From Malurus cyaneus samueli (Eukaryota; Chordata; Aves; Passeriformes; Maluridae), in contig CM019236.1 in assembly GCA_009741485.1 (NCBI GenBank), positions 62,828,771 through 62,892,770 of the forward strand: a DNA stretch of 64,000 nt. The letters are read 5' to 3'. Position 1 is the first letter of the stretch, and each line of letters begins with the position of its first letter. Below are positions 25,477 to 39,800 of the stretch, in pieces. The notes under the pieces are model-generated. The model did not search any database. It saw only the letters and a list, made by a program, of their open reading frames with translations, and was not told where the DNA came from. The position numbers were made by a program, and so were the translations under genes.

Positions 25477-26048
25477 AGTGTATTGTAAAAAAGAATGAAG
25501 AAATACATCAGCGTAGATGAATAAAACTAAATCTGGTTATTTTCTTTACTGATCTATGTTATTCAAAGTTATGAGATAGGTCAGAAAGGAGGTTTAAAAT
25601 TAAGCAATTGGGTTATATAAAGTTTCAGCTGCATTCCCTACGATTAATTTCCTTTTACATTTAGAAGCATTTTTATCTTTTTGAACATCCCAGCTTTTAG
25701 AAGGGTAAAGCAGCCTTAGGGATGACGACACCACACCAGGTGTAGTGACAGCAAATCACGTACAGTAATTTCTGTACAATCTGACACATGTAGGAGACGG
25801 TAAACGCACACACCTTCCCACACAGTTCCCAAACGAGCAGGCTTTGTGCAGAGAGCTAACTGTCTGCAGTGGCATGAAATTCTCCTCTTCAGCTGTAAGT
25901 AGGCCACAGCATCAGAGTAGCGAAAGAGCTTTGATGTAGTGGCTTTTTCTTAAATCCACCCAGAAGAGGCGCCCACTTGCAGACTCTCTGAATTCAGAGC
26001 AGAATTAACATATATTTACCATATTGCTTATACAGGCACTCTGCTTAA

Positions 26049-26106
26049 TTTTTTTTTTTTTTGGGGGGGGGGGTTTGTTTTTGTTTTTGTTTTCTTTTTT
26101 TTTTTT
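26049..26106. repeat. Homopolymer cluster T14-G11-T/G-rich
   Basis: Fourteen T, then eleven G, then GTTTTT-like units and another T run. Such tracts are prone to sequencing error; nothing coding crosses it. Confidence 0.9.
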
Positions 26107-29100
26107 CATCTGTGGAATACAGAAGACAAAGATGAGGGATCTTCTCCTGCAATTGCCCAGACCCCTCAGGAAGGGAAATTTTCCCACTGCAGTCTCCACA
26201 CTGACTGGGCACCTTCCCAGTGCCTGCCCCCTCTCCAGTTCCATAAGGAAAAGGTGAAAGATATATTTTCTTTTGGGAAAACTCAGCCATTTATGGAGAA
26301 TTCAAAAGAATCATGGTCAGAGATGCAGGGTAATGCCACAAAATTGCAGTGAGAAGAACTTACTTCTCACTGGTGACTCGATCTGTCAGACCTGCTGAAG
26401 TGCAGTACACATCTTTGTGAGATGCAAAAACTCCCAGGAGAGCTAAACTCCCACAAAACCAGCATCCTTCTTAGAGCAAAGCCTAAACTCAGCAGAGCAG
26501 TTCTGCGCTTGGTACGAGCACCCCTTTCCTCTTTGTTCATGTCAACCTTTCTGCTCGTCTTCCTTCACTCAGCAAAGCTCCCACAGCCAGCCCTCCACAG
26601 TGTGCTGAGTTTTTATGGTTTGTAAGAGGTCAGAAGACAAAAAGCATCACATGAACATTATATTCTACCATTTTGTTACACTCACTGTTTTCAGCAGTTT
26701 TTACTTTATTGACCACAGTCACATTATAAATAAACAAATCCCTAATAAGCAAGAGTTTTTAATAAACTTCAAGACATGAAAAATAAAAATGTGATTTAAA
26801 TCACATTAGAGATGGGATTATTTTAAGACCAACTTAAAAAAAAAATAAAAAAAAAAAAGCAAAGCTTTCAAAGCTTCATAAATACACTAATGTGCCTTCA
26901 TAAGGTAATGCTACAACAGCAAACTTGAAAGGAAGCAGGGACAAATTTTACAAAATCAGGGTTTTCATTTTAGCCAATGGTATGAATCTACAGGACGGCT
27001 TTTTTCAATCTGCTCTCCCTATACAAAATACGAAGTTCAGCAAATGACAGCAATTCTAGTAAATTTTAAAATTAAGTACATTCTGTATTCTAAGCAGGTG
27101 CTGAAAAGCAAGTACTGTTTTTGCAAGACAGTAATGTCTTTGGTTTTACCATTGGGAACCTTAAAAATACAAATGAAAACCAACCTAGAATAGATCTAAA
27201 GCTGTTATCAATGATACTTGGTGCTAGCTCAGGTCCCAATAACCTTCATCATCAGGAAGACATTTAGCTAATGCAAAATTATTTCTGTCAGCATTAGGTT
27301 TCACTGACCACAGGGATTCATTAGCCACAGCTCTAGGATACCTGTAACATGGCCATAATACAATGCCCTAATTAGTCACAAGTGCACATCTGTTCATTCT
27401 GCACCAATATGTTTTAGTTTTCTTGCAAGAAATTGAGTTTTTAAAATTCTAACGAAGGCACTAGCTTTCATTCTGATTAATTTATCTACTTTTTTTTTTT
27501 TGAGAGGGATATTTCATAAAGTAATGCAGCCTTTAGATGAATAAGTTACAGTCTTGATTGTGTACTCCTGAACAAGCAGATTTTATGCTGCCTGTATTGT
27601 ACATCACTAAATTAAGCCCTGTCAGAAGTGAAACTGGGTACCCATAAACACTCAATTGTCTACACTGTTCAAATATTTAGAACAATCCTGGGTAAATCAG
27701 CACTAACCAAAACAACACCCTTTTGCTCAAGCCAAAGATTATTCCCATGAGGAAGCTTGAATCTCTCCACTTTTTAGAAGTTTGGCACAATTTAATGGAA
27801 TGGATATTGTCTGGAGCAAGTCAACTGGCATTGCTGACTGTGAGTGAGCAATGTTTTGTTAGGGTCAGGCTATAAATCGTTTCAAAGGTGAGATTCTGGG
27901 GTAATAAACCAAGGAGGATGACATTCCTTTTGTCCATCCAGGAAACTCTCATTCCAAACTATACAATTTTTAAAAGTCTATAATTTTTAATGCATCATTT
28001 TATTTGTGGAATACTTACAATCCTGCCTTTGGATTTCTTTTTTTTATGCACAAATAACAAACAGATGTTGTTTTGGGTTAATTATGCAACATTCCTTGAG
28101 TGAAGTTTGGCCTATGTGTAATATCACCACTTGGAAAGCCTAATATTGACTACCCATTCAAGGAAAAAAACTGCATAAACTGTATTATTAAAAATTTATA
28201 TTCTTTTACTTTTGTTACAGACTTTTTACAAAATACAGTTTTAAACAGCATAACCCTCAAAGTGTGTGTGAACAGAAGAGTCTCCACTTATTCATATTTT
28301 AGAGATGAGCCCTCAGTATACAACCCATGCAGTACAAGGGCCAACCTCAGTCTTCCAGGGCTGTGACATTAAACCACAGTGGTGCTGTGGCAAACTTAGG
28401 CCGGCCTCAGCCCCACAGAACTGTGATGTGCCCACTCTCCTGCTCCAAAATCAGGAAGAAAAACAAAGTATCATTTCTGTCAGCAACACCCCCACTCAGG
28501 CACCTCCTTGCTTGAGGTACACCTTGCAGGCTAGACCTGCCAATTATCCCCAAATTTCATGTTTTTGCAACACAAAATTTACACTTCAAATGAGAAGTCT
28601 ATTATGCTCTGTCATGGACACTTGGTGAAAAAACCCGAACAACCTCACAGAAAGTTACTTAGATTCCCAAAACAATGGGAATTCATAAGATCCAATTCCA
28701 TACTAGGTTTCTAAGCCTGATTTTTTCTCCAGATGATGACATTAAGAATGTATATTTTTGATGTACTTTACAAAGTACCAGTAATATCTGTGAGGAAACC
28801 AGGTATTTTAAAAAAAATCAAAGCCATAAAAACTAGCTATGCCTGTAAGAACGTAACTGGAAGGAGGTAAAAAATCCCCATTTTTTTGCAAGAGGAAGAG
28901 GTAGGGTAGCCTGTGGATATCTCTAGCATGTCGATGGCTGCCTCTATTGAAAATCTTTCTCAGATTGCACACTAGTATTCCCGGAATTCTGAAGTACCAT
29001 GTGACATGCAAACAAATGCCAAATTGTAAACCTGAATTTGCTATCATCTCCTCTTTTTTAGAAAGGTCAGGAACAGATCAAAATGGGATGTTTAATTCCT

Positions 29101-32100
29101 GTCTAACAAATAAACCTTTCTGTGATTTTGCTGCTCTAATCCAGAACTTCAGGCAATACTATGAGTTTTCAAAGCACACCATATGATTTCTGTTTTAATT
29201 TCCAAAAGGCTATAAATATTTTCCTTATGAGATCTGCTAATACTGGAAGACACAGCAAGAAATGTAATTTTGAATTTTATTTTTGTCAGGGCAAAATTTC
29301 CAGAACCTTGTTTTCAAACATTTTTCCTGGCTTCTACATGAATCTCTCTTAATTCCAAATTTTGCTATCACAATGGAGATGTCCTTAAGAAACTACAAAA
29401 AATTAAATTCTGTTTCTCAGTTAGTGTGTCATACTCTTCCCAGTGTGATTTCAGAAAACCCTTGTAAAAATGTTTATAAATATGAAAAAACTGTTGTGTT
29501 ATGTCACATTTTCCGCCAAACCTGACAGCCATGGAACTGAAAAGTATTCTGACTTTATTTTGTGGACAGATTGTATTTCCAATGCAAATAAGCCAACCTT
29601 TCCCAAACTGCAACTTCCAGAGCTGTTTCTCTAAGAGAGCAACAAACTCTTATAATACAAGTGCTTTCCATGGTGAATAAAGTATATCTATGAACCTGCT
29701 GTCACCACCAGCAGCTGCCTCAGGGTCTGTGGCCAGAAAGGAGGAGCCTGGGGCGCAGAAGCAGCTCAGGTATCTGTCCTACAGGCTGCTGATAAATTTT
29801 AATTTTCAATTAGGACTTAGGGCCAGAAAAAAGATCAGCCACACATGACAAATGGCAAATAATCCTGTCAAGTCAGGGGAAATGTTTCTGTTATCTTCAG
29901 AGAAACCAGAGTGTGTGTGCTAGTTCTGTGTCTTGTACTGCACCACCATTTAAATTCAAATGCCCCTGTACCTTTGGTCAGCACATGGCCACTGCTGTGA
30001 CTCTCAAAGACAATTGAGGTTTTCTGGTTTAAAACTGTGGAATTTAATGTAAAGACCATCTCTCAGTCGTATGTTATCACTGTGCTCTGAGGGATAGATA
30101 GAGGGTGACAATGTATCTTTCTTTTTGTGTTTTAATCCGGGTTTGTGCTTTTTATATCAAGTACAAGAGACTTGAAGATTAGCAGCGAAGTTAAATTTAT
30201 TCCCATACTAAAAAAGCACAACAGGATACTTAAGAATCTGGTGCACAGATTCTTGTTGTCCACAGATTTTTACTGATTAGCCTAGCAATCAGTAGGAGAT
30301 CTAAAATATATTTATTGTTTTAGAGTAACTTTCAATTTGAGGAGATGACGGGATTAAAATTTTGTTTACAGGAAGTCTTTAAGTCAAATATCAGTAAATA
30401 AATCTAAAACATATAATGAGAAACAGGAATGCCAGCTGGGATGAAAAACTTTTTGTCTCAAATCTCTGAATTTAAATTTAAATCTGTATATAGAAGAATA
30501 AGCTATTTGGGCTCCATTCAAGTAAACAGATAAATTTTTATTGATCAGAATGAGAAAACAATCTGAATGCAGAACTGTGACGAGGATGATTGAAAATTAT
30601 ATCCCTTCTGAACACCCTGGCTTTCATCATCTCAATGTTTATAATGCCATCATTTATAAGTTTTTTAAATCACAGAGATCTCTGGCTTGCTGTGACCTGG
30701 ATCCCAAAAGTGAAATATTATGAAGAAACACAAAATTAAAAATTCAAAGCCTTACACTGAAGGAAATAGAGATTAGTACTAGAAATGCAAAGTAGTCAGG
30801 AGGTCAAAGCAGGGAAAGTATTTGATGTGGAGAAACCTCTTTTGGAAAACCAGGGACCAGTGGAGGAGTGGAGAGGCGGATGTTTGATGAGACAATGCCA
30901 AATTTGCCCTGTTCAGCAATGCAAAGTAGAGGTTTGAAGGAGGGTTGGACCACCCTCTACAATTACATAGCGGGGTGGAAGGAACAGACTTAAGCTAAAA
31001 GATTCTTGGCACAAAATAACCTCAACCAGAAAGTAGCTAGCTCGGAATATTTTTAGCCAGAAATGAGAAAAAGGCTCCTCACTGTGAAAGTCGCAAGTGT
31101 TCAGGGCAACCTTCCAGGAAGAGTGTGTGCAGGTCAAACCGTGAACTGCTTCTGAGGTGATGCTCAATACAGCTATAAAGAAGACAACATGCTGTGCTAT
31201 TTTCTTTCTCTTCCCCTTTTGTACTGAAGAGTACTGGGTTATGATTTAATGGGTAATAAATCACACTAATTTTCCCAAGCTGAGTCTGCATTGCCTGCGC
31301 TGGAAGTTGCTGATTGATTTCTCCCTGTTGTTATCCTGACCCATGAGCTTTATGTTTGTTTTTTTTTCTTTGATCCCCTGCCCAGCTGAAGGAATGGAGA
31401 GGTGGAACAGCTTAGGTGGGCATCTATCAGCCAGCCAAGCTCAAACCACACATACAGCTTTTTGAATGTTTTTAAATTGCAGCTTTTAGTGGCTTCTGTG
31501 TGTTGTGTTAATTAGGAAAAATAGGGTTTGAGGCATAGTTAATCTCACCCCACTAATCCAGTCCTATTTCTCAGGTAAGAGTAGGCTGCAAGCACTCTTG
31601 TGGCTGGGCTGGAGGAGGACAGAGGCTGAAAATAGGCAGGCCAAAAGGGAAACAATGAGCCAGGAGTACTTTATATCTCTGATGAACTGGAAATGACAAC
31701 TGCATCCTTAAATATTGATCTCACCTCAGTGCTTGCCAGGGTGAGCATGGCATTGAGAGATGATCTCTGCTCTAGCCAAAGCCCCAGCACACAAAACACT
31801 GCAAACAAGTAAGAGGAAATTATTTTTCTGTCTGCTCAGTGACACACTGGAAAAAGTTCAGATGAGGAAGGCCTTCTGTCAGGTAATAACAACTCAAGCT
31901 GCTAATGTGTCAAAGGAGAATGATCTAATAGGTTGCTTAGCTCCAATTCAAGGGGGAATGTGGTGGGAGAGATCTTGTAGCTCTCAAAAAGTGATAAAAA
32001 GGAAAGGTAGTGCTGAAAATTACATCTTTCAGTCTGCGAGGCTCAGATAAAACTGGCAAACATATGCTTGACTGAGACGTTTGTTGAACACCAAAGATAG

Positions 32101-33206
32101 CACTCTGGGGTTGAGCTTCTACACAGACTTTCTAAGACAACGTCTCCTGTTCATGTGCTTGCTTTTTGCTTATGTTTTTGATTTTTGGATAATTAACATT
32201 CTTCAACCTAGCCTACATAATTCTGCTAATAGATTGCCTATAACCCATCCTTGCTGTTATTGCTGCTCTTCTTGGTTTTTTACTAATTTCAAGGTATCTT
32301 ATTTTTCTTCTGGCTCCAGTTCTTCATTCTGCAGGGCTAAACAGTCAAACTACTGGTTTCTTGCTGCTCATTTGGAGGCTTGTCCCTCTCCTCTGCCAGC
32401 ACACTCTTTGTTTTCGCCTTTCCTCTCCCTCTGCTCAGGTCTCTCACACTCCCTTGCACAATTCCTATTACCCAGATACTCCAAGACTGCTGTTGAGCAC
32501 CAGCCTCCACACCCACCTTTGTGCCTCTCCCAGCATCCTGGCAGCACATCCTGTATACACACAGCTCTGCTGTTTTTCTCCCACAGCAAAGTTCATCTGG
32601 AGATGAACCTCATTCAGTGTAGCAGGTCCACCAAAATCTGTAAAATACCAACTTCTCTCAAGGGTAGTGACCATTCCTGCTGCTGGACACCTGTACAGAG
32701 TTATTGAGCTCACAGATGAGGAGCTATCAGCTGGAAATGCAAGAGGAAGAGAGACACTGAGGGGTGTTTATACTCCACAGGATGTGCTCTGGGTTCATCC
32801 CACATGTGCAGGGTGAGCTCATGGAGCGATGCTGTTTTTGCAACAGGAAAATGCAGTCCCTGGGTGCAGCAGGGGAGATGTCATGGAGTGAAGGGCTCCT
32901 GCACAAGGCTCTGGTTTAGAGCAGATGCCAGAACAGGCTGATGGTGCTGCCATATGCTGTAACATTTAACTTACATAGTGAGACTTTTCTGGATTGAAAA
33001 ACAAGCAGAGATTTTTGCAGAACATGAAAATCCTCATTTTGCAAAGGACAGGGTATAAATGAAATAAGTGAGAAGCAATATTTTACTTATATGAGGGATA
33101 CAATGAAGATGAAGTCTGAGTGACCAGAAAATTTGTTTAATTTGGAATTATTGACCTTAATCATGGGTGCCTGGAATATTACATGGGACTGGAGTTTTCT
33201 CAGAAC

Positions 33207-33211
33207 AGGTG
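33207..33211. repeat. 5-bp target-site duplication, left copy
   Basis: AGGTG directly before the LTR start; the same AGGTG follows its end at 34062-34066. Confidence 0.8.
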
Positions 33212-34061
33212 TGTGTTGGTTTTACTTGGCCGAGTTTTTGGAAGGGGGGGGGTCAAAAAGATGGCGCCTGTGAGAGCTTCTGGCTTCCACCATGTCCAGC
33301 AGAGCAATTGCTGTTGGCTCTGAGGTGATGGACATGCCACTGACCAAACCTGGGCCAATTGGAGATGTGTGGTTATGCCTCTGTGAAACATATTTAAGAA
33401 GAATCAAAACAAGGAGCACACAGTAGTTTTGCCGTTGGAAGAGGCTGAGAAATATGTGAGGGAATGCAGACACCAAGGTCAGTGCAGGAGGGGGAGGAGC
33501 TGCTCCAGGCGTCGGAGCCAGGATTCCTTTGCAGGCCATGGTGACCATGGTGGAGCAGGCTGTCCCCCTGCAGCCCATGGTGACCATGGTGGTTCCACTC
33601 TCAGGAGCAGGTTCACCGAGAACTGACTCCCATGGGAGGGACCTCACGGCAACACAGGGGAAGGACTCCTGTCCCTCAGCAGCTGAAAACGATCCGGTGA
33701 TGAACTGACCAACCCCACACCGAACTGACCAACCCCACACCCTGAACGACCAACCCACACCCTGTTCATCCCCCGCTGCTTTGCACTGTTGGTGGGAAGG
33801 GGGGAGGAGTGGGAGAAGATGGTGTCTTGAGGGTTGATTTTATTTCTCATTTTCCTCTCTGATTTGTTGATAAATTCACTTGATTATTTAAGCAGTGCCT
33901 GTTTTGTTCATCAAATGTTTTCTCCCCGCTCCTTATCTCAACCATGAACCTTTTGTTAGTTTTTTAGTTTTTTTTCCTCTTCACTCTTCTCTACCCCAAT
34001 GTGGTGGTGGGGGAGAGTGTTGTGGGTGCCTGGCTTTTGGCCAGCATTCTAAACCACGACA
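33212..34061 (+). mobile_element. Solo LTR of an endogenous retrovirus, 850 bp
   Basis: The element begins TGTGTTGG and ends CACGACA, giving the TG...CA ends of an LTR, and is flanked by a perfect 5-bp duplication AGGTG. It is GC-richer than its surroundings. A TATA-like TATTTAAG sits at 33391-33398, which suggests plus orientation. Internal tandem copies of a unit of about 20 bp (CGAACTGACCAACCCCACAC type) lie at about 33700-33765. No gag, pol or env sequence is adjacent, so the rest was probably lost by LTR-LTR recombination. The reading frames inside it (for example 33222-33758, minus strand) are not retroviral genes. Confidence 0.82.
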
Positions 34062-34066
34062 AGGTG
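34062..34066. repeat. 5-bp target-site duplication, right copy
   Basis: AGGTG, identical to 33207-33211. Confidence 0.8.
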
Positions 34067-35308
34067 TTAATCGGGTTCAGACCTCCCAGTAAGAAATCTA
34101 TTAGCCCTGAAGTGAATGTTTTTATGAGCACAGGTTAAACATATGGGCTTATTTAGCTTAACAATAGTTGTAGACTTCGAGAAGAAACAAAAGCTGTTTG
34201 TCAAGACAAGAATGGACAGGATGGAAAGAGAAATGAAAACCCTCAGCTGTTACCTAATTACTCACATCAAAAGAGGTTTTCAGCAGGAATGAGTCCCATG
34301 GATGAGGGAAAATCTGTAAAATTTGTATTTTTATGTAACTCATACCTATATTTCAGTATAGGCATGTATTTTTTCCCCTGCTAAATCAATGAAAACAAAC
34401 TTTGGGGCTACAGCTGTTGCAGTGATCATTCAGGTTTTGTTAACTTGCAGAGATGAGAGTAACTGTATTTAGACAAATATTGTTACACAAAGTCACAACA
34501 GTTTCATACGAACCAATGTCATTTTCAAATGAGGAAACAGAAAAATCAGGCACACCATCAAACATACCATTTAGCAGGAATAGCTCAAAAATACTTTGTG
34601 CTGCACAGTAGCCCCTGATACAGCTGGAGAACACCTTTTATCAGGATGTTAAGGCTCAGTTTGGCGAGCAGTGACCATCCTGGAAGGAGGCAGCAGGCAC
34701 CTGGCTGCCCACCAAAACGCTGGGGCAGGCAGAGCCTGTGAAAGCAAAATGGCTGCGACGAAAGCATTACATTATAGCTTCTTTCTCCTGGAACATCTCT
34801 TTTTTAAAAAGCTCTGAAAAAAGAGATGTAAAATGGTTTCATCTGAGGCTTTATTTGCTTTTGTTTTGGCGGAAGGGCATATGGCTTTGTAGATCCCTGC
34901 TTGGAGCATCTTTCTTCCCTTTGCCTATCCTGCATGAAATCAAAAAAGATTAATTCTGGGGGTACAATTACTCACTGTAAACTAAATGTGCCACAAGGAG
35001 TTACAAAATTCCTATGAAAAAGCATTTTGTAGAAAAATGCTTGCCAAAACCAAAGCATTCTAAAATTCAGGACAGAACCTGTGATCTGTAGTCTAAAGGA
35101 TTCAGTCTTTTGGACAGTTACACTGCTTAGCCAAAGCCTCTCAGAGCACAGCACCTGAGGCTGTACAATCTGTATCTTAGAGGCTGAATATGCTGCTCTG
35201 TAGTGAACATTTAAATTTTTGAATCTGTGACATCTCAGTCTGTTCCTCCAGACAAGTGATCTATTTTCAAGAGAAATGTCAAAAAATGCCCAACCCTAAA
35301 AATTTAAA

Positions 35309-35399
35309 AAAAAAAACCAAACCAAAAACCAAAACCAAACCCAAATACTAAAAGAGGCTTTCATTTTTATCCAAGAAAACGATTTTTTTTTTTTTTTTT
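35309..35399. repeat. Low-complexity A/CCAAA-rich and poly-T stretch
   Basis: An A run followed by CCAAA/CCAAAA units (about 35309-35345), and a 17-T tract at about 35383-35399. Confidence 0.85.
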
Positions 35400-36761
35400 G
35401 TAAATGGCTGCAGGCTATTATTTATTTTTTCTCAGCCACATCTGAAAGCACAATCCTTTGCTTTAAAACACCTTCTTCTCAAGGCGAATCCTGGATAAGA
35501 AACTGCTGTTGCAATGGTGGCTGAAGGCAGAAATACATTAGAATGCAAGGTAACATTCAGTATTACTGTGCTGCTCTCTGTTGCATGGCCATTTAAATGC
35601 CCCCTCTTTCCAGCCTTAACTAAAAGAGAGAAGGCAGAGGCATGCACAGGCTGTGGCTGGCAAACACCTCCAATTCTCTCATGCAAAACCAAAATGAGAG
35701 TTACATCCACTAACAACACAGAGGACACAATCAGCCTTGCAGATGTTTTTATCCCATTATTTTATTTTAAATCTGAGAAGGTGAAAATTGGAAGGTTTCT
35801 CTCTGTTTCCATCAACCAACAAGGTACAAGCAGCTCCAAGCAGCCCTCCCTACCCCAAGCAAGGCAGCAGCTGCTGCTTGCTCCTGGTGCCTGGACCCTC
35901 CTTCTGGAGGAGGCAAATCCACCCCAGACAGACCCAGGAGAGGGCAGTGGGATGCTGCAGAGCAGGTGCTGTGTGCCATCTCATTTTTTCAACAGGATGT
36001 GCACATCCTTTTTGTAGGGTGGTATGTTTTCCGGCCTCAGATGGAGTAACCCAGCAGAGCCTCAGCTTTTCTTTACCCAGATTTGATGCTGAGCTTATTC
36101 CACTATGTTCAGGTTACATCTCACAGTACACCCATTTTCCAACCTTCTATCCCTCTTTATGCTGAGTTTGGGTAAGGAAGCTTAACAAAATGACAACCAA
36201 ACAATGTTTTAAATATTTATGTCTAAAATTATCTTTTAGTTGCCCACATTTATTTAACATGCAGAATGCTTTGGTCTAAGCAGGCTTCGTTGAAACACAA
36301 ACCACTGTACTGCTAAATCACATTAAAGAATTTTCTTAGTTAATTAAAACTTAGGTTCTGTACTTCCAAAGTAAGTGTTGATTCCTTAAGAACAGAACAA
36401 GCCCACTGGTGTTACCAACAATATCTGCAGATAAGTTCATCCACGCGTTAGACTGAACACTCTACCTGTTAGAACGAACATTCAACTATTGTTTGTAAGC
36501 AAACACACTCCAAAATTCACACAAAATGCACACGAAACACAGCAGAGGAGGATTTGTGATAGATCACAGGAAGGGTGAGGACACCAAGTTCAAAGTGACA
36601 AATACGATGACAATTCTGAATGGAAATGCAGTGACATTCAGAAATTCCTTTCTGCCTCAGTGCAATGTCTGTCATGTTTATTACTTCTTTTAGAGAAACA
36701 GATCCTTTAAAACTTCTCTGACTTGAACTTGACATCTGAATGATGATCAGCCGTGAGGACA

Positions 36762-36820
36762 GGGATTGGAACCAGATGATCTTTAGAGTCTATTCCAACC
36801 CAAGCCATTCTGTGATTCTA
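36762..36820 (+). mobile_element. CR1 LINE 3' tail fragment
   Basis: About 60 bases with the classic CR1 3' words: 'ggaaccagatgatcttta', 'tattccaacccaagccattc' and a final 'tgtgattct'. It is heavily 5'-truncated and noncoding. Confidence 0.85.
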
Positions 36821-39800
36821 GGATGGGAAAACCAGAGCCTTTTCTGGTGGGTAAAGAATAACCAGGGATAGAGACAGGAGTTTCAGTGCTTGTAACACTC
36901 AACTTCCTGCTGCTTCTTTTCTGTCCCTGCGAAAGGGATGGATACAAACTCTTCCTTCAAAGCAAATATCACTGGGGCTAGAAGTCAGCCAGGGACTGAA
37001 CTTTCTGAAATGGAATAAAACCCATGCAAATCAGTAAAGAAAGGCATAATTCTCTCACTTTACAAAACATAACCTCCCCACTGAGTTCGGAATGACGTAA
37101 ATTTTATTTTCCTGGGACAGATATTAAGAAAAGCACAGAGATTTCAGATGTCTTACCACATATTCTCTGACTTCCTGTGGCCACTGTGAATTAGTAAATG
37201 ACTATTTAGAGTTTCCTTCACACAAGGAAAATCAGCTGCTTGCTCTGGTAAGGCCCCATATGTCCAGTTCATTACAGAAACAGCAGTCCTTTAATCTAAT
37301 TATTAGAAATATTAGGTACAATTACACCCATTGCCAAACATGACACAAAGAAGAGTGACTTAACAGCTTTCAAAAGTAAAAGTTTTTCTTGAATATTTCA
37401 CAGTTTTATACGTAAAATAGATTTTACACATTGAGGCTTAAAATTCAGAGGACATCAAAATTGTTAGCAGCTGAAGAAACTAGAGCATGCCAGATGCTAC
37501 AGCTTATTCTCAAATCTCGTGTAATTATTTGCTGTGCAAATCTGAATAGCCTCAGGGGTCTGCATCTGCATTGGAACGGAAGGACAGCAGGCACAAAGCT
37601 ACATTCGGTTTTGTATCAGCAGAAAACTTTGTATCCAGGGAGGGACTCAGAGCTGGATTCTTGACCTCCCAACACTGTGGACACATTTCTTGGCACCTCT
37701 CTACTAGTGTTGTGGACCCTGTGAGGAAGTGACCAGACCTTTAAGAACTGAAGAGAATTTATAACCTCCTATCCTCTCTTCTTTTGCATTTATTGATCAA
37801 CCCAAAAGTATGAAGGCAGGTGTCACTCAACAGGATAACAGGAGGAGTGACAGAGAATGCTCTTGTGGTCTCTGACACTCCCAAAAGAGCAGTGAAGCAT
37901 TCCATCTCGCTGTCCAGTTACATAACCTCCCATGTGCAATTTAGAGCTGGGAATACTACTTTTTCTGATCAGGAAGAGCTGAGCATTTCCCCAAGCGTTG
38001 CAGGGTTAACAAACCCAGATCATGCTGCAGGGGCAGAAGAAGAAATAGAGTCAAGCAGGCCAGGGATGAACGTGTCTGCAGTCCCTGCTAGCAGGGGCAC
38101 GCACCCTGCAGGGTAAGTGGTGCTTTTCACAGCATTTTTCATGAGCAGGCTTTTGTGGGGTCTAAAGCACCTGATGTTTGCAGGATTACCAGGCTCTTTT
38201 CATCACCTCTGCCTGCAGACGAGATTCTTGATAGGGGCTGTGTCAGAGATCATTTTAGCTGGTCTTCAGGGAAGGTCAGTGATGAAGGGGCTTCTTCTTG
38301 TGGTCACTGAGGGGAGGGCCAGAAGGGAAGCCTAATCACCAGCCTTATTTATCTGATGTCAATTCTTCTTATACGCTGAAAATTGTGTGAAAGAATTTCA
38401 GCCAAAGGTACTTGCCAGGTGTGCAACACATTGGACACAGCTTTGAAACAAAGGTCTCCAAGGCAGATTGTTAGGTTTGGAAACAAAAGCCCAGTGAATT
38501 ATTTCTTTTTGTTTGCTTAGCTGTGCCCTACCATATTAAAGAATTTAATTTTCTTTGCCTAGATTGAACACAACAGCTCTGTGATTTTAAACATGTCAAT
38601 CAAATTGAAAACTGGCAGAAATCTACGAACTGGTCCATGACTTTTCACTGTTTGGATACACTGATCTGTATTTCATACAGAAACCAAACAATTCTAAGAA
38701 ACAATAAAATGAAAAGGTCACTGGAAATAAAGTTCAGGAAGAACAGTAAGTAAAATAGTAATATAGTAACAGATTAATAATTTACTTTCAAAAAGTCATA
38801 TGCCTGTTCTGTGTAGCACCATATTGAGTACATCAAACCTGAAGAGCGACAACATTTCATGAACTTTTGCTTTCATACCTTAAAGGTCTTCTGGGAAAGA
38901 CAGATTTATCTGAGTTACAGATCCAAGTCCTGGTGTTTGTTCTGAGGGGAAGCTGGCACAGGTTGGAGCACAGAGAGCTGTGCTGCCCAGGACTGTGTTC
39001 CTGCATATCTGGGTGGTGGGGATACAGAAGCAGAGGCCACCCTGCCAGAGCCAGGCTGCTGCCTACCACCTGCAAAGCCTGGCATGTGATGTGTGCCACA
39101 GAACACAGGTTGGAGCACCATGGAACAGCCCCAGAATCCTGAACTCAAATTACTGAGTTACCTGCAGCAGACCTCAACAAGACCTCCAAAAGAGTCCTGC
39201 TTTGCTGGCTTTGTACATATGTATTTGCCAGCAAGAGCTCTTGCTGACTGTGTCACTCTTCTGTTTATCTTATCTGATAATTTGGAAAGTAACCTTATTA
39301 TGGTACCTAAACATTTCTTTGTTAGCACTAAAACACAACTATAAAAATATTTAGTGCATTCGTGAAATATGTACTCAAGGATCTGCTCAGACACAGCTGC
39401 CTCAATCTGCTGCTTCCTCAGGATTAGCAGAGAGGGGAAAAGGCAGCCAGTCTGGAAAGGAGACAGGTCTGCACCTGACTAAGCTGGATCCTTCACAGGA
39501 CCCAACTCTGAAACTAGGAAAGTGACAGCTCAAACACCTCCACTGATAACAATTGTGACAACCCAGCACAGGAGCTGTCCTGCAGTCTCACATGGAAATG
39601 AAAGCAAAACCACGTAGGGCTGGAAATTATTCTTTCATATTCAAAAGTGACACACTGGATCTTATCCTTGATTCAAATTTCAGTGGCCATGCAGGTATTT
39701 AAAGGCAAAATATATCAGATTTTGTCATTGAGTGGGTTTCTCTGCATGTTATCAGACTTTTCTTCACACCATCAGATTAGTGAATTCAAAGCTTACTAGA

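Noticed and set aside
26640..27600. AT-rich stretch with a non-repetitive texture, possible conserved noncoding element
   Set aside because: Conservation cannot be judged from one sequence; no motif supports a specific claim.
32081..32707. Longest open frame in the window, 208 codons, plus strand
   Set aside because: No domain, low-complexity Ser/Cys/Leu/His composition, no splice or promoter context, and several overlapping frames on both strands. Best explained as chance in a stop-poor CT-rich stretch.
33222..33758. 178-codon minus-strand frame
   Set aside because: Lies wholly inside the solo LTR and is caused by its GC-richness and internal repeats.
35514..36165. Overlapping plus-strand frames of 167 and 125 codons
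   Set aside because: No recognisable motif, two frames competing over the same bases, and no exon-like boundaries.
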